Origin: an uncultured Spirochaetales bacterium
GTDB lineage: Bacteria; Spirochaetota; Spirochaetia; Sphaerochaetales; Sphaerochaetaceae
DNA: 64,000 bases
Assembly: GCA_944390045.1 (NCBI GenBank)
Contig: CALXOO010000005.1
Coordinates: 1 to 64,000, forward strand
Reading direction: 5' to 3'
Shown here: one piece after another, positions 1 to 8,241 of the stretch
Layout: each line of letters starts with the position of its first letter
Numbering within the stretch: the stretch's first letter is position 1
Notes under the pieces: model-generated
The model's database searches: none
The model's input: only the letters and a program-made list of their open reading frames with translations
What the model was told of the DNA's origin: nothing
Made by a program: the position numbers and the translations under genes

Positions 1-42
1 TCGCACATCGAGATCGATGTGGATCCGCTGAGCCTGATGTGA
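1..42 (+). CDS. priA: C-terminal end of primosomal helicase PriA (partial)
   Basis: The window opens inside a plus-strand reading frame that ends in TGA at 40-42. Only 13 residues are visible, ending IEIDVDPLSLM. An ending of the type I-D-V-D-P-x-S is usual for PriA, and priA commonly lies directly upstream of def-fmt in many bacteria. PriA restarts stalled replication forks. With so little sequence the call rests mainly on context and should be treated as tentative. Confidence 0.5.
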   Translation, partial: SHIEIDVDPLSLM

Positions 43-70
43 GACGCTGGAATTCCCTCCGGCTTGATGC

Positions 71-76
71 TATATT
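71..76 (+). promoter_or_regulatory. -10-like hexamer directly in front of def
   Basis: TATATT lies 6 bases before the def ATG, and no Shine-Dalgarno-like sequence sits between them. This places the expected transcription start at or within a base of the start codon, so def may be made from a leaderless mRNA. Confidence 0.45.
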
Positions 77-82
77 TTCGGC

Positions 83-583
83 ATGCTAGATATTTTCACC
101 ATTGGGGATGATGTGCTCAGACAGCAGACCGTCCCGGTCAAGGAATTTGATGATGCGCTCCGCCTGCTGGTGGATGCGATGTTTGACACCATGATGGAGG
201 CTGACGGAGTAGGCCTGGCCGCACCGCAGATCGGCGTGTCGAAGCGTATTTTCGTCGTTGACACGAGAAGGGAGGGCGAGCGCATCGCCTTCATCAATCC
301 GGAGATCATCCAGAGCAGCCCTGACAGTGTGCCTTACGAGGAAGGCTGTCTTTCAGTGCCAGGTGTCTATCATGATGTGCTCAGGCCTTCCAGGATTGTC
401 GTCCAGGCTCAGGATGTGAGAGGAAAGAACTTCACTGTTAACGCGGACGGGGTGCTTGCCCGCGTCATCCAGCATGAGAATGACCACCTGTATGGAAAGC
501 TCTTCGTCGACCGTCTGACAGAAGATGAGCGGGAGAAGGTCCTGCAGCAGTACAACAGGAAACACAGAAGGAAGAGAAAGTGA
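83..583 (+). CDS. def: Peptide deformylase
   Basis: This 166-residue enzyme removes the N-formyl group from nascent proteins in the cytoplasm. All three family motifs are visible: GVGLAAPQIG (about residues 42-51), EGCLSVPG (88-95, with the metal-binding Cys) and QHENDH (131-136, two metal-binding His plus the catalytic Glu; the more usual form is QHExDH). Length is typical of bacterial deformylases. It overlaps fmt by 4 bases, the classical def-fmt pair in which Fmt adds the formyl group that Def later removes. There is no ribosome-binding site before the ATG; see the -10-like hexamer at 71-76. Confidence 0.96.
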   Translation: MLDIFTIGDDVLRQQTVPVKEFDDALRLLVDAMFDTMMEADGVGLAAPQIGVSKRIFVVDTRREGERIAFINPEIIQSSPDSVPYEEGCLSVPGVYHDVLRPSRIVVQAQDVRGKNFTVNADGVLARVIQHENDHLYGKLFVDRLTEDEREKVLQQYNRKHRRKRK

Positions 584-1509
584 GAATACTTTTTGCGGGA
601 ACCGAGAAGATAGCTGTGCCGGCGCTTGAGAAGCTGGCCGGGCGGGGGCTGGTCGCGGCAGTGCTCACCACCCCTGATGCCCCGGGCCGGCGTGGAAGCG
701 CGCTCCTGCCGAGCCCTGTCAAGACAAAGGCTCTTGAGCTTGGTCTCCCGGTTTTCCAGCCGGAACATCTGGGATCACAGGCGAGAGAGGAAATCGCACC
801 GCTTTCGTGCGACATACTCCTGAGTTTCTGCTATGGAAAAATATTCGGGCCGAAGTTCCTGGCGCTCTTTGACAGGTGTATGAACATCCATCCATCTCTG
901 CTTCCCCGCTTCAGGGGCTGCGCACCGATCCAGAATGCGATACTCGCCCTTGACCGGAGGACAGGCGTCTCGATCCAGGAGATAGCGCTCAGGATAGATG
1001 AGGGTGATATATATCTGACTCAGTCCTTTGATCTGGACGGCACAGAGACCACTGAGAGTCTTGAGGACAGGGTCTCTGTGATAGCCGCATCGCTGGCAGA
1101 CGATCTGTTTGACAATCTTGAGGTCTTCAAGACCCGACCTCAGATCGGTGAGCCCAGCTATACGGCATTTGTGAAGAAAGAGGACGGAAGGCTTGATTTC
1201 TCCCTGAGCGCCGCCGAGCTCCATGCCCGCATCAGGGCATACAGCCACTGGCCCAGGGCTGTGTGCACCCTGGACGGTCAGGACCTGTATCTTCTCGGGG
1301 TCAGCGGCAGCGCCTTCGACATAGAAGAAGAAACATGCAGCCAGGAGCCCGGGACAATCGTCTGCCATGAGAAGGGCAGAGGGTTCAGGATCGCCACGGG
1401 ATCAGGCTATCTGTATGTGAACAGACTCCAGTGTCCGACAAAAAAGGCCTGCGACAGTCTGTCCTTCCTCAACGGCAGACGTGATATCGTCGGGAAAGTT
1501 CTGACTTGA
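580..1509 (+). CDS. fmt: Methionyl-tRNA formyltransferase
   Basis: The 309-residue product formylates initiator Met-tRNA using 10-formyl-tetrahydrofolate. It begins with the Rossmann-like FAGTEK segment (family form FAGTPxFA) and carries the folate-site signature HPSLLPRFRGCAPI near residues 105-118, followed by a DEGDIY segment and a C-terminal tRNA-binding domain. It starts at GTG and overlaps the def stop by 4 bases, implying translational coupling. Downstream it overlaps the patatin gene in the same way. Confidence 0.95.
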   Translation: MRILFAGTEKIAVPALEKLAGRGLVAAVLTTPDAPGRRGSALLPSPVKTKALELGLPVFQPEHLGSQAREEIAPLSCDILLSFCYGKIFGPKFLALFDRCMNIHPSLLPRFRGCAPIQNAILALDRRTGVSIQEIALRIDEGDIYLTQSFDLDGTETTESLEDRVSVIAASLADDLFDNLEVFKTRPQIGEPSYTAFVKKEDGRLDFSLSAAELHARIRAYSHWPRAVCTLDGQDLYLLGVSGSAFDIEEETCSQEPGTIVCHEKGRGFRIATGSGYLYVNRLQCPTKKACDSLSFLNGRRDIVGKVLT

Positions 1510-3695
1510 GAAGAATAAAAGCCGCCATTCTGCTGTTCTGTCTCTTTCTCCTCCCTCTCAGTGCCCGGGAGGAGACATTCGCCCTTGTCCTCTCAGGCGG
1601 CGGGGCCCGGGGAATCGCACACATCCCGGTCATAGAGGAGCTTGAGAGGCGCGGCATAGTGCCGGACCTTGTGGTCGGGACAAGCATGGGCGGTCTGGTC
1701 GGCGGTCTTTACTGCGCAGGCTACTCGAGCCAGGATATTTATGACCTCATAGAGAGCATGGACCTGATGTCTGCGGTCTTCAAGTTCACAAGCCAGCTTG
1801 AACGGGTCCCGCAGCGTGCATATGAACTGATCGGAGAAGACAATTTCGTGGTCAATTTCTCTGACAGCGGACTTGGCGATTCGGATGCCCTGCTGGACGA
1901 CTGGAGGATTAACAGGATCATTCACGAGGCGATCTGCAGAGTTGAGTATGTAGAGTCATTTGATGATCTCTCAATACCTTTCAGGACCGTGGGGACAGAT
2001 TATGCGACCGGTGATGGCATCATTTTTGACTCCGGCAGTCTGTACGAGGCCCTGAGGGGCACAATGTCAATGCCTGTTTTCTTCCCGGCCATGGTGCTGG
2101 ATGACGGGACCTATGTCGTGGACGGAGGAGTGTACAACAACCTTCCCGTGGATCTGGCCCGCAGCCTCGGAGCTGATATTATCCTGGCGGTGGACGTGAA
2201 CGAGAGTGTCAGGAACGAGGGAGTGGAGAACGGGGCCTTCGACAGCCTCACGGGTTCTCTGAATCATTACCTGACGCTTGTCGGTCAGATACAGAGCGAG
2301 AAGCAGTACGAAGAGGCTGACTACGTCCTGATTCCGGACACAGGAGCAGTCTGGGTGGCGGATTTCTCAGATCCTGCCTCGATAGTTGAGATAGGACGGG
2401 ACTGCGTTGCCTCAAGCCAGGCAGTCTTTGATGAGATTGAGGCCCGCCTTTCCGGAAAGCAGATGGACAGCGTGCGCCCTTACCGGACATACGAGGCCCC
2501 TGTGATAGAAGGCTTTTCATTTGATGAGTCACTCTCGAGCTTTTCCGGCCAGTTCGACAGCTTGATCGGCAGACCTTACGATGAGGAGGCTGTCGAGGAA
2601 ATTGACCGGATGCTCTCGATGATCCGCCGCATGACGGGAAAGCTGACGATAAGCTATAAGCTGGTGGACGGGACTGTCGCCGTCACGTCCCGCGACTACG
2701 CAAGCTCCAAGAGCGTGCTGAGAGTCGGCATAGAGGGAGGGCTGCATTCCTTCACCGATATAAAGGACGGACAGTTCAAGCTCCAGCTGGACCCTGACTT
2801 TCACATTGCATATGACTTCTGGCTGGACCAGAACCGGCTTTCTGCCGCATTGAAGATGGGACAGTACAACACGCTTTCGCTGTCGGGCTTCTTCCCCTTC
2901 AGCCGCACTCTCGCCCTGGACGTGGATCTTCACGGCTCATTCGGAGGCATGTCGGCGATTTCGGACAGAGTCTATGAATACCGTTATCCGACGAGAGACT
3001 GGTCTTTCGGTGCCAGGGGTTCCCTTGTCCTGCTTTACGGCGTCAGCCACAGGCTGGATTTTTCCCTGGGCTATGACTTCACACTTCTCGGGCAGATGCC
3101 GGTTGTCGGTGATGGCTTTGAGGTATACGACAGGCCTATCTGGGAGAACCGTACCCATCATCTGCCGTATCTTGAGGTCTCCTACAATTTCGATGCAAGC
3201 CATCTTGAGAGCATGCAGGAATCAGGCTTCAGCATGCAGACAGCGCTTCGTCTTGGCTGGGATGAGGGCTTTGCATATCTCTTCCGCTTCGACTTCGACT
3301 CTTCAATCAGGCTTTCCGCCGCAGGTGCCTCATTCCTGGATGCCAGTCTGGAACTCTTCACCTCCCGCTTTCCGGTGGAACTGCTGGAAAGCTACCGCGT
3401 GGACTCATTCGGCCAGCTTACTGATGATCTCGTGCTTCTTGAGATCCGCTACCGTCATTACTTCTTTCCCCGGGACAATGGCTTTCACCTGACCGGAGGC
3501 CTCTTTGTGGAAGGTCTGTCACGACAGGGACTCGGCGCCATGGAGGGCAGCCTCATTCCATTTGCTGACATCAATGGCATTGAAGGCGGAATCGTCCTCT
3601 CCATTGGCTACATCTCCGACTTTGGCGATGTGGCGCTCACTTTCCATGCATCAGTCACAGGACGCATGTCGCTTACGCTGGATATCGGGGCATGA
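1506..3695 (+). CDS. Secreted patatin-like phospholipase with C-terminal outer-membrane barrel
   Basis: The 729-residue protein has a signal peptide (about residues 1-20, ending LPLSA) and a patatin domain with the oxyanion motif GGGARG (31-36), nucleophile motif GTSMGG (58-63) and the catalytic DGG near 205. The Ser-Asp dyad is intact, so lipid acyl hydrolase activity is expected. From about residue 310 there is a short POTRA-like stretch and then alternating polar/aromatic segments resembling a 16-strand Omp85-type barrel, the architecture of PlpD/type Vd proteins. It starts at TTG in a 4-base overlap with fmt. It could be periplasmic with the barrel as anchor. The barrel call is from residue pattern only. 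Confidence 0.85.
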   Translation: MRRIKAAILLFCLFLLPLSAREETFALVLSGGGARGIAHIPVIEELERRGIVPDLVVGTSMGGLVGGLYCAGYSSQDIYDLIESMDLMSAVFKFTSQLERVPQRAYELIGEDNFVVNFSDSGLGDSDALLDDWRINRIIHEAICRVEYVESFDDLSIPFRTVGTDYATGDGIIFDSGSLYEALRGTMSMPVFFPAMVLDDGTYVVDGGVYNNLPVDLARSLGADIILAVDVNESVRNEGVENGAFDSLTGSLNHYLTLVGQIQSEKQYEEADYVLIPDTGAVWVADFSDPASIVEIGRDCVASSQAVFDEIEARLSGKQMDSVRPYRTYEAPVIEGFSFDESLSSFSGQFDSLIGRPYDEEAVEEIDRMLSMIRRMTGKLTISYKLVDGTVAVTSRDYASSKSVLRVGIEGGLHSFTDIKDGQFKLQLDPDFHIAYDFWLDQNRLSAALKMGQYNTLSLSGFFPFSRTLALDVDLHGSFGGMSAISDRVYEYRYPTRDWSFGARGSLVLLYGVSHRLDFSLGYDFTLLGQMPVVGDGFEVYDRPIWENRTHHLPYLEVSYNFDASHLESMQESGFSMQTALRLGWDEGFAYLFRFDFDSSIRLSAAGASFLDASLELFTSRFPVELLESYRVDSFGQLTDDLVLLEIRYRHYFFPRDNGFHLTGGLFVEGLSRQGLGAMEGSLIPFADINGIEGGIVLSIGYISDFGDVALTFHASVTGRMSLTLDIGA

Positions 3696-4648
3696 AAAGA
3701 CCCTGGAACACCTACTCAGACTATCTTGTCTCTCGTTACGGACAGCGGGTTTACCGGGTGAGCGTCGATGCAGGACTCTCCTGTCCCAACCGTGATGCCG
3801 CAGGACGCGGGGGCTGCGCCTTCTGTGACGGGACCGGAGCCAGGGCAGTGCATCTCAGAGAAGAAGAGCGGGATCTGGAAAAGGCCGATGGCATTCTCCT
3901 GACAGACAAGTGCGACATCGCCGGGCAGATCGAGCGGGGTCTGGCCTATATCCGCCGCCGCTACAGAAGCCGGCTCGCGATGCTCTATTTCCAGTCCTGG
4001 AGCAATACGAATGCGCCAGTGGAACGTCTGAAGACCATTTATGACAGTGCCCTGCTGCATCACGATTTCGTTTCCCTCATTGTCTCCACCCGTCCGGATC
4101 TTGTACCTGACCAGGTTTGTGACCTGCTTGCCTCCTACATCACTCCTGACAGGGATGTATGGGTTGAGCTGGGCCTGCAGAGTGCAGACGACAGGACGCT
4201 TTCCCTTCTCGGACGCGGCCATGACTGCGCCTCTTATGCCGCAGCCGCAGAGCGCCTCAGGGCCAGGGGAATCAAGGTCTGCACCCATCTGATGATACTG
4301 CCCTGTTATGAGGGGGCCGGGGCCGCCGCAGGCTCAGCCCGGCTGGTGTCGGAGTGCGGGACTGATGCCGTGAAGATACACAACCTCTCGCTTTGCAACG
4401 GTACACGCCTCCTGGATGATTACCGCACTCTGGGCTGCTATCCTGTCCTTTCCCTGAGGCGTCATGTTGAGACTGTGGCTCTGATGCTTGCAAATCTTGA
4501 TCCCCGGATCATCGTCGAGCGCCTGATGAGCGAGATGACAAGCCAGCGCTGCGTCAATCCGCGTCTTTTCCCGGACAAGCGTGAGGTTCTGGAGCAGATT
4601 GCCGTCTATATGGAGGAAAGGGGCTGGGTCCAGGGCTGCCTCAGATGA
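3692..4648 (+). CDS. Radical SAM protein, TIGR01212/YhcC family
   Basis: The 318-residue protein has the family N-terminus WNTYSDYL and the cluster motif CPNRDAAGRGGCAFC (about residues 30-44), where the widely spaced cysteines ligate the [4Fe-4S] cluster that cleaves S-adenosylmethionine. Length and the motif spacing match TIGR01212 (YhcC-like) proteins, whose reaction is not established; a role in tRNA modification has been proposed. It starts at ATG in a 4-base overlap with the patatin gene, so both belong to the def-fmt transcript. Confidence 0.88.
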   Translation: MKRPWNTYSDYLVSRYGQRVYRVSVDAGLSCPNRDAAGRGGCAFCDGTGARAVHLREEERDLEKADGILLTDKCDIAGQIERGLAYIRRRYRSRLAMLYFQSWSNTNAPVERLKTIYDSALLHHDFVSLIVSTRPDLVPDQVCDLLASYITPDRDVWVELGLQSADDRTLSLLGRGHDCASYAAAAERLRARGIKVCTHLMILPCYEGAGAAAGSARLVSECGTDAVKIHNLSLCNGTRLLDDYRTLGCYPVLSLRRHVETVALMLANLDPRIIVERLMSEMTSQRCVNPRLFPDKREVLEQIAVYMEERGWVQGCLR

Positions 4649-4654
4649 TACAAT
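4649..4654 (+). promoter_or_regulatory. -10-like hexamer directly in front of fumA
   Basis: TACAAT ends 6 bases before the ATG of the fumarase alpha gene, within the last codons of the radical SAM gene region. No Shine-Dalgarno sequence is present, so a leaderless transcript is possible. Confidence 0.4.
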
Positions 4655-4660
4655 TGCCCT

Positions 4661-5491
4661 ATGGACTTGTATGAGAAACTGCTGGAAGAACTGAAACGGG
4701 CAGTCCGTATACTCCCTCCTGATGTCGAGGCGCTGATCATGTCAGCCCGGAGCAGGGAAGAGTCTGCCCTTGGCCGCATGGTGCTGGATCGGATCGCAGA
4801 GAACATATCTGCAGCCAGGAGCGGACCTGTCCCCCTGTGCCAGGACTGCGGCATGTTCCATGCCCTTGTCAGAGTTGGCAGATCCTGCCCGTACTCCATG
4901 GCTGAAATAGGGGATGAAATCACCCGTGCCTGCCGTGATGCGGCCGAGGAGGCCTGGTACAGACGCAGCACCGTCAGCGATCCGGTCTATGACAGAGTGA
5001 ACACGGGCGACAATCTTCCGGTGGTCTTCAACTGGGAGCTTGTGGACGGAGCTTCTGTCACAGCCGATATCCTGCTGAAGGGCTTCGGGAGCGAGAACTG
5101 TTCCAGTGTGCGCATGCTGAGGCCGACAGACGGGGAGGATGGAGTCATCGGAGCCGTTCTTGACATGGTCAGGGCGGCCGGAGGAAAGCCCTGTCCCCCG
5201 ATGTTCCTGGGAATCGGCATCGGAGGAACAATGGACAAGGCCGCGATGCTGTCGAAGAAGGCTCTGGTGCGTGAGGCCGGCTCCAGACATCCGGATCCGC
5301 GCTATGCGAAACTTGAAGAGACAATACTGGAACGTGTCAACAGTCTGGGAATAGGACCTGGTGGACTGGGCGGGTGCTGCAGCGCACTCTCTGTAGCGGT
5401 CGAAACCTGTCCCACACACATTGCCGGACTGCCGGTGGCCCTCAGCGTAAACTGCTGGGCTGACAGGAAGGCCCATGTGGAGGTGATGTGA
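4661..5491 (+). CDS. fumA: Class I fumarate hydratase, alpha subunit
   Basis: The 276-residue protein is the catalytic [4Fe-4S] subunit of the two-gene class I fumarase, interconverting fumarate and L-malate. Cluster-binding cysteine regions are visible in PLCQDCGMFH (about 52-61), GSENCSSV (about 145) and GGLGGCCSA (about 230). Its partner follows immediately. The same fold is used by L(+)-tartrate dehydratase TtdAB, which cannot be excluded from sequence alone. The ATG has no ribosome-binding site but has a TACAAT hexamer 6 bases upstream. Confidence 0.9.
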   Translation: MDLYEKLLEELKRAVRILPPDVEALIMSARSREESALGRMVLDRIAENISAARSGPVPLCQDCGMFHALVRVGRSCPYSMAEIGDEITRACRDAAEEAWYRRSTVSDPVYDRVNTGDNLPVVFNWELVDGASVTADILLKGFGSENCSSVRMLRPTDGEDGVIGAVLDMVRAAGGKPCPPMFLGIGIGGTMDKAAMLSKKALVREAGSRHPDPRYAKLEETILERVNSLGIGPGGLGGCCSALSVAVETCPTHIAGLPVALSVNCWADRKAHVEVM

Positions 5492-6003
5492 TGAGACTTG
5501 AACTGCCGTATGATGAGGAAGATCTCCTTGCGGTCCGTGCCGGTGAAGAGGTCCTGCTTTCCGGAATCCTTCATGTCGGACGCGATCAGGTTCACAGGCG
5601 TCTGTGCGGAGCTCTGGAGACCGGCAGCCCGCTTCCGTTCGATTTCAGGGGCAGTGCGATTTATTATATGGGGCCGAGTCCTGCTCCTGCCGGGCATGTC
5701 ATCGGAGCCGCAGGCCCGACGACCAGCGCCCGCATGGATCCATATTCTCCGATGCTGCTTGAGAAAGGACTCAGAGTCATGGTAGGCAAGGGGCCACGGA
5801 GCAGTGCCGTGACGGATGCGGTTGCCAGGTATCATGGCCTGTACCTCTATGCATACGGAGGTTGCGGAGCACTTTATTCGTCCTGTATCCGCTCATCGCG
5901 CATCATCGCTTATCCCGAGCTCGGGCCCGAGGCCCTGCTGGAGCTTGTGGTTGAGGATTTTCCCACGATCTGTCTCATCGACAGCACAGGAGGACAGTGC
6001 TGA
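5491..6003 (+). CDS. fumB: Class I fumarate hydratase, beta subunit
   Basis: The 170-residue protein has the family features DQVHRRL near residue 31 and the MGPSPAP...TTSARMDPYSP stretch followed by VGKGPRS, all belonging to the swivelling C-terminal domain of class I fumarases. I choose the ATG at 5491, preceded at good spacing by GGAGGTG, rather than the GTG one codon earlier; the ATG shares a base with the alpha-subunit stop. The alpha and beta products assemble into one enzyme. Tartrate dehydratase is the alternative. Confidence 0.9.
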   Translation: MRLELPYDEEDLLAVRAGEEVLLSGILHVGRDQVHRRLCGALETGSPLPFDFRGSAIYYMGPSPAPAGHVIGAAGPTTSARMDPYSPMLLEKGLRVMVGKGPRSSAVTDAVARYHGLYLYAYGGCGALYSSCIRSSRIIAYPELGPEALLELVVEDFPTICLIDSTGGQC

Positions 6004-6021
6004 GGAAAGTGCAGCTTCTGT

Positions 6022-6050
6022 TTGACGGCCTGTGCTTCTCTTGGTATATT
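6022..6050 (+). promoter_or_regulatory. Sigma-70-type promoter for the FKBP lipoprotein gene
   Basis: TTGACG (6022-6027) and TATATT (6045-6050) are separated by 17 bases, close to the consensus, and lie just before the lipoprotein start at 6088. Confidence 0.7.
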
Positions 6051-6087
6051 TTTCAGAGGTGGAAGAAAGGGAAAGGAAACGGGATTG

Positions 6088-6822
6088 ATGCATAAGTATC
6101 TGATTGCATTGCTGATTGTCTGCCTGCCCCTGGCCGCCTCCTGCACCGGGGATGGAGGAAGCGCTTCCACAGCGGAGAGACAGAGTGTCGACCTGAGCGG
6201 GACAGCGGAGCCGGAGAGCCTGCAGGACCGTTTCGCATATGTGTTCGGCTACCAGATGTCCATGGCCCTCTCCAGTTCGTTTGAGGAGGTCAACCCGGAC
6301 TATATCGCGATGGGCGCCCTTGATTATGCGGCAGGGCAGTCCCTTTTCTCCGCAGAAGAGATGGCCAGCATATCACAGGAATACCAGAGCGAGATCTACA
6401 GAAGGGCAGAGGAAGTCTTCACAAGCCTGATGCGTGAGAACCTGGCCGAGGCCGAGGCCTTCCTTTCCACGAATGCGGAGAGGGCTAATGTCATCAGCCT
6501 CGATGGCCAGGTGGAGTACGAGATCCTAAGGCAGGCCAGTGTGGACGGGCTGTCGCCCTCTGACACCTCCACCGTCACGGTGACTTATCAGCTTGTCACG
6601 CTGGATGGCAAGCAGTCGGACAGCGGAGTGAATGTCCAGCTGGATCTTTCCGACACCATTCCCGGCTTCCAGTCTGTCGTCACCAGGATGAGGGAGGGAG
6701 AGAAGGTCAGGGCCTGGGTGCATCCGGACCAGGGCTATGGAGCCTATGGCAGCGGAAACATCGGACCGAACCAGCTTCTGATCTTCGACATCGAGCTAGT
6801 CAGCGTAGATGATGTCCGCTAG
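6088..6822 (+). CDS. FKBP-type peptidyl-prolyl isomerase lipoprotein
   Basis: The 244-residue product catalyses proline cis-trans isomerisation on exported proteins and probably sits on a membrane through a lipid anchor: its signal peptide ends in the lipobox LAASC (about residues 14-18). An N-terminal dimerisation domain (with FAYVFGYQMSM) is followed by an FKBP domain from about residue 155, with VTVTYQLVTLDGK, IPGFQSVV and QGYGAYG, as in FkpA/Mip. I place the start at the ATG at 6088, where the signal peptide begins; an upstream in-frame ATG would add 22 unrelated residues. Its 3' end overlaps the convergent HAD gene by 27 bases. Confidence 0.9.
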   Translation: MHKYLIALLIVCLPLAASCTGDGGSASTAERQSVDLSGTAEPESLQDRFAYVFGYQMSMALSSSFEEVNPDYIAMGALDYAAGQSLFSAEEMASISQEYQSEIYRRAEEVFTSLMRENLAEAEAFLSTNAERANVISLDGQVEYEILRQASVDGLSPSDTSTVTVTYQLVTLDGKQSDSGVNVQLDLSDTIPGFQSVVTRMREGEKVRAWVHPDQGYGAYGSGNIGPNQLLIFDIELVSVDDVR

Positions 6823-7485
6823 CTGCGCATAGCTTTCCGCATCGTATTTCACGCCTTCAGGCACCTGTACATCCTGTTTTCCCAGGTGGAGATAGAGCGC
6901 GTCAAAGCCGTTGTTCAGCGCACCCTTCATGTCGCTTGTGAGGCTGTCGCCTATTACGAGACAGTCCTTCCGCCCGGCTCCGGTGATCTCAAGCGTCCTG
7001 TCGAAGAATTCCGCTGAGGGCTTGCTTGCCCCGATCTCTCCGCTGATCACGATATGGCTGAATAAGCCGGTCAGGCCAAGCTTTGCGAGCCTGCCGCGCT
7101 GGACACGCGCAATGCCGTTTGTTATCACGACGAGACGGTAATCGCCGTACAGCCTCTCAAGCAGATTGCGGGCGCCATCAATCAGGTAGGCCTCCTGTGA
7201 GAGGCGGTCTATGTAGTATTCGCTGGCCTCATGGCTGTCAAGTGCAAGATCCTGTGAGTCAAAAAAGAGCTGGAAGCGCCTTTCCTCCAGTTCCTTCATT
7301 CCCAGGCTTCCCTCCTCAAGCATCTTCCAGCACAAGGCGTTGGATTTGTGGTATGATGAGACAAGCTGGGGCGTGTATGGGATTCCGAAGTGGGCAAAGA
7401 GGCTCCTGAGAGACTCCTCCTCAGTTCTGGAGAAGTCGAGGAAAGTGCCATCAGCATCCAGCAGAAGGTATTCGTAGTCGAGCAT
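6796..7485 (-). CDS. HAD-family hydrolase, YjjG-like nucleotidase
   Basis: The 229-residue protein is a haloacid-dehalogenase phosphatase. It has motif I LLDADGTFLDF (about 7-17), motif II VITNG (about 118), and motifs III/IV KPSAEFF and VIGDSLTSDMKGA. The phosphoserine-phosphatase-like helical cap and the DADGTFLDF start resemble YjjG, a pyrimidine nucleotidase that can remove non-canonical nucleotides. There is no ribosome-binding site; TAGAGT (7492-7497, minus strand) ends 6 bases before the ATG and TTGCCA lies 18 bases further upstream. Confidence 0.88.
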   Translation of the reverse strand: MLDYEYLLLDADGTFLDFSRTEEESLRSLFAHFGIPYTPQLVSSYHKSNALCWKMLEEGSLGMKELEERRFQLFFDSQDLALDSHEASEYYIDRLSQEAYLIDGARNLLERLYGDYRLVVITNGIARVQRGRLAKLGLTGLFSHIVISGEIGASKPSAEFFDRTLEITGAGRKDCLVIGDSLTSDMKGALNNGFDALYLHLGKQDVQVPEGVKYDAESYAQLADIIYAD

Positions 7486-7491
7486 GTGCCA

Positions 7492-7521
7492 ACTCTAGGC
7501 TGATCGTCAGAGTTTTGGCAA
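7492..7521 (-). promoter_or_regulatory. Promoter for a possibly leaderless HAD mRNA
   Basis: On the minus strand TTGCCA (7521-7516) and TAGAGT (7497-7492) are separated by 18 bases. The -10 ends 6 bases before the ATG of the HAD gene. Confidence 0.5.
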
Positions 7522-7534
7522 TAGGAGGAAAAAC

Positions 7535-8119
7535 ATGAAGGCCCAGCTCCAGTGGATTCTCGGCGGCGTCCTGCTGCTTGTCACCGGAATTTTCGTCCTG
7601 GCAAATCCGACCACGGTAATGAAGATAGCCGTGATCATCTTCGGCCTGTATCTCATGATTGAGTCGATCTTCGCCCTGGCCCTCACCTGGAAGATCAGAA
7701 AGCTTGGCAGCTATTTCACGATAAACTCGGTCAGGACGCTGGCCAGCCTTGCCATCGGCATTCTGGTGCTCTATTTCGCCCTGACTTCTCCCGGCGCGGC
7801 AGTCGCAAGCTGGATGGTCTATCTCGTTGCCGCCTGGCTGCTTGTCTCCTCGCTGCTTGAGCTGCTTGAGATCTGGATGCTGAAGCGCAGTGGTTATGAG
7901 AGTTTCGGAGTCACGACCAGCGCCCTGGTCTCTCTGGTCATCTCGCTGATCATGTTCCTCTTCCCGGTGATGATAAACAACGCGGTCTTCATGGCAGTCG
8001 GTATTGTCATGATTGTCATAGCTGTCTTCCTGATCATCTGGGCAGTGAGGATGATACTCTTCGAGCGCAGGCTGAAGGAGGAGGCAAGAAAGAGCGAGAC
8101 GGACTGGGAGGAACTCTAA
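7535..8119 (+). CDS. HdeD/DUF308-family inner-membrane protein
   Basis: The 194-residue protein consists of about six hydrophobic helices in three pairs, with the family-like GVLLLVTGIFVLANPTT near the N-terminus and a charged cytoplasmic tail rich in Lys, Arg and Glu. This matches the HdeD (DUF308) family, members of which are linked to acid resistance in E. coli; the molecular role is unknown. The ATG is preceded by TAGGAGGA at ideal spacing. It is transcribed divergently from the HAD gene. Confidence 0.85.
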   Translation: MKAQLQWILGGVLLLVTGIFVLANPTTVMKIAVIIFGLYLMIESIFALALTWKIRKLGSYFTINSVRTLASLAIGILVLYFALTSPGAAVASWMVYLVAAWLLVSSLLELLEIWMLKRSGYESFGVTTSALVSLVISLIMFLFPVMINNAVFMAVGIVMIVIAVFLIIWAVRMILFERRLKEEARKSETDWEEL

Positions 8120-8192
8120 GAAGTTAATGCTGTAATGGATTCTGCATGGGCTCTTGTCTCATATCTCCTGAGAGACAGATCAGGCTCTGATG

Positions 8193-8221
8193 TTGACAGA
8201 TTCCGGAAAAGGTGGTGATCA
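8193..8221 (+). promoter_or_regulatory. Possible promoter for the large lipoprotein gene
   Basis: TTGACA (8193-8198) is followed after 17 bases by TGATCA, a weak -10. The -35 is perfect but the -10 is poor, so this is only a candidate. Confidence 0.35.
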
Positions 8222-8241
8222 TTTTCCTGTCTGAGGGAAAA

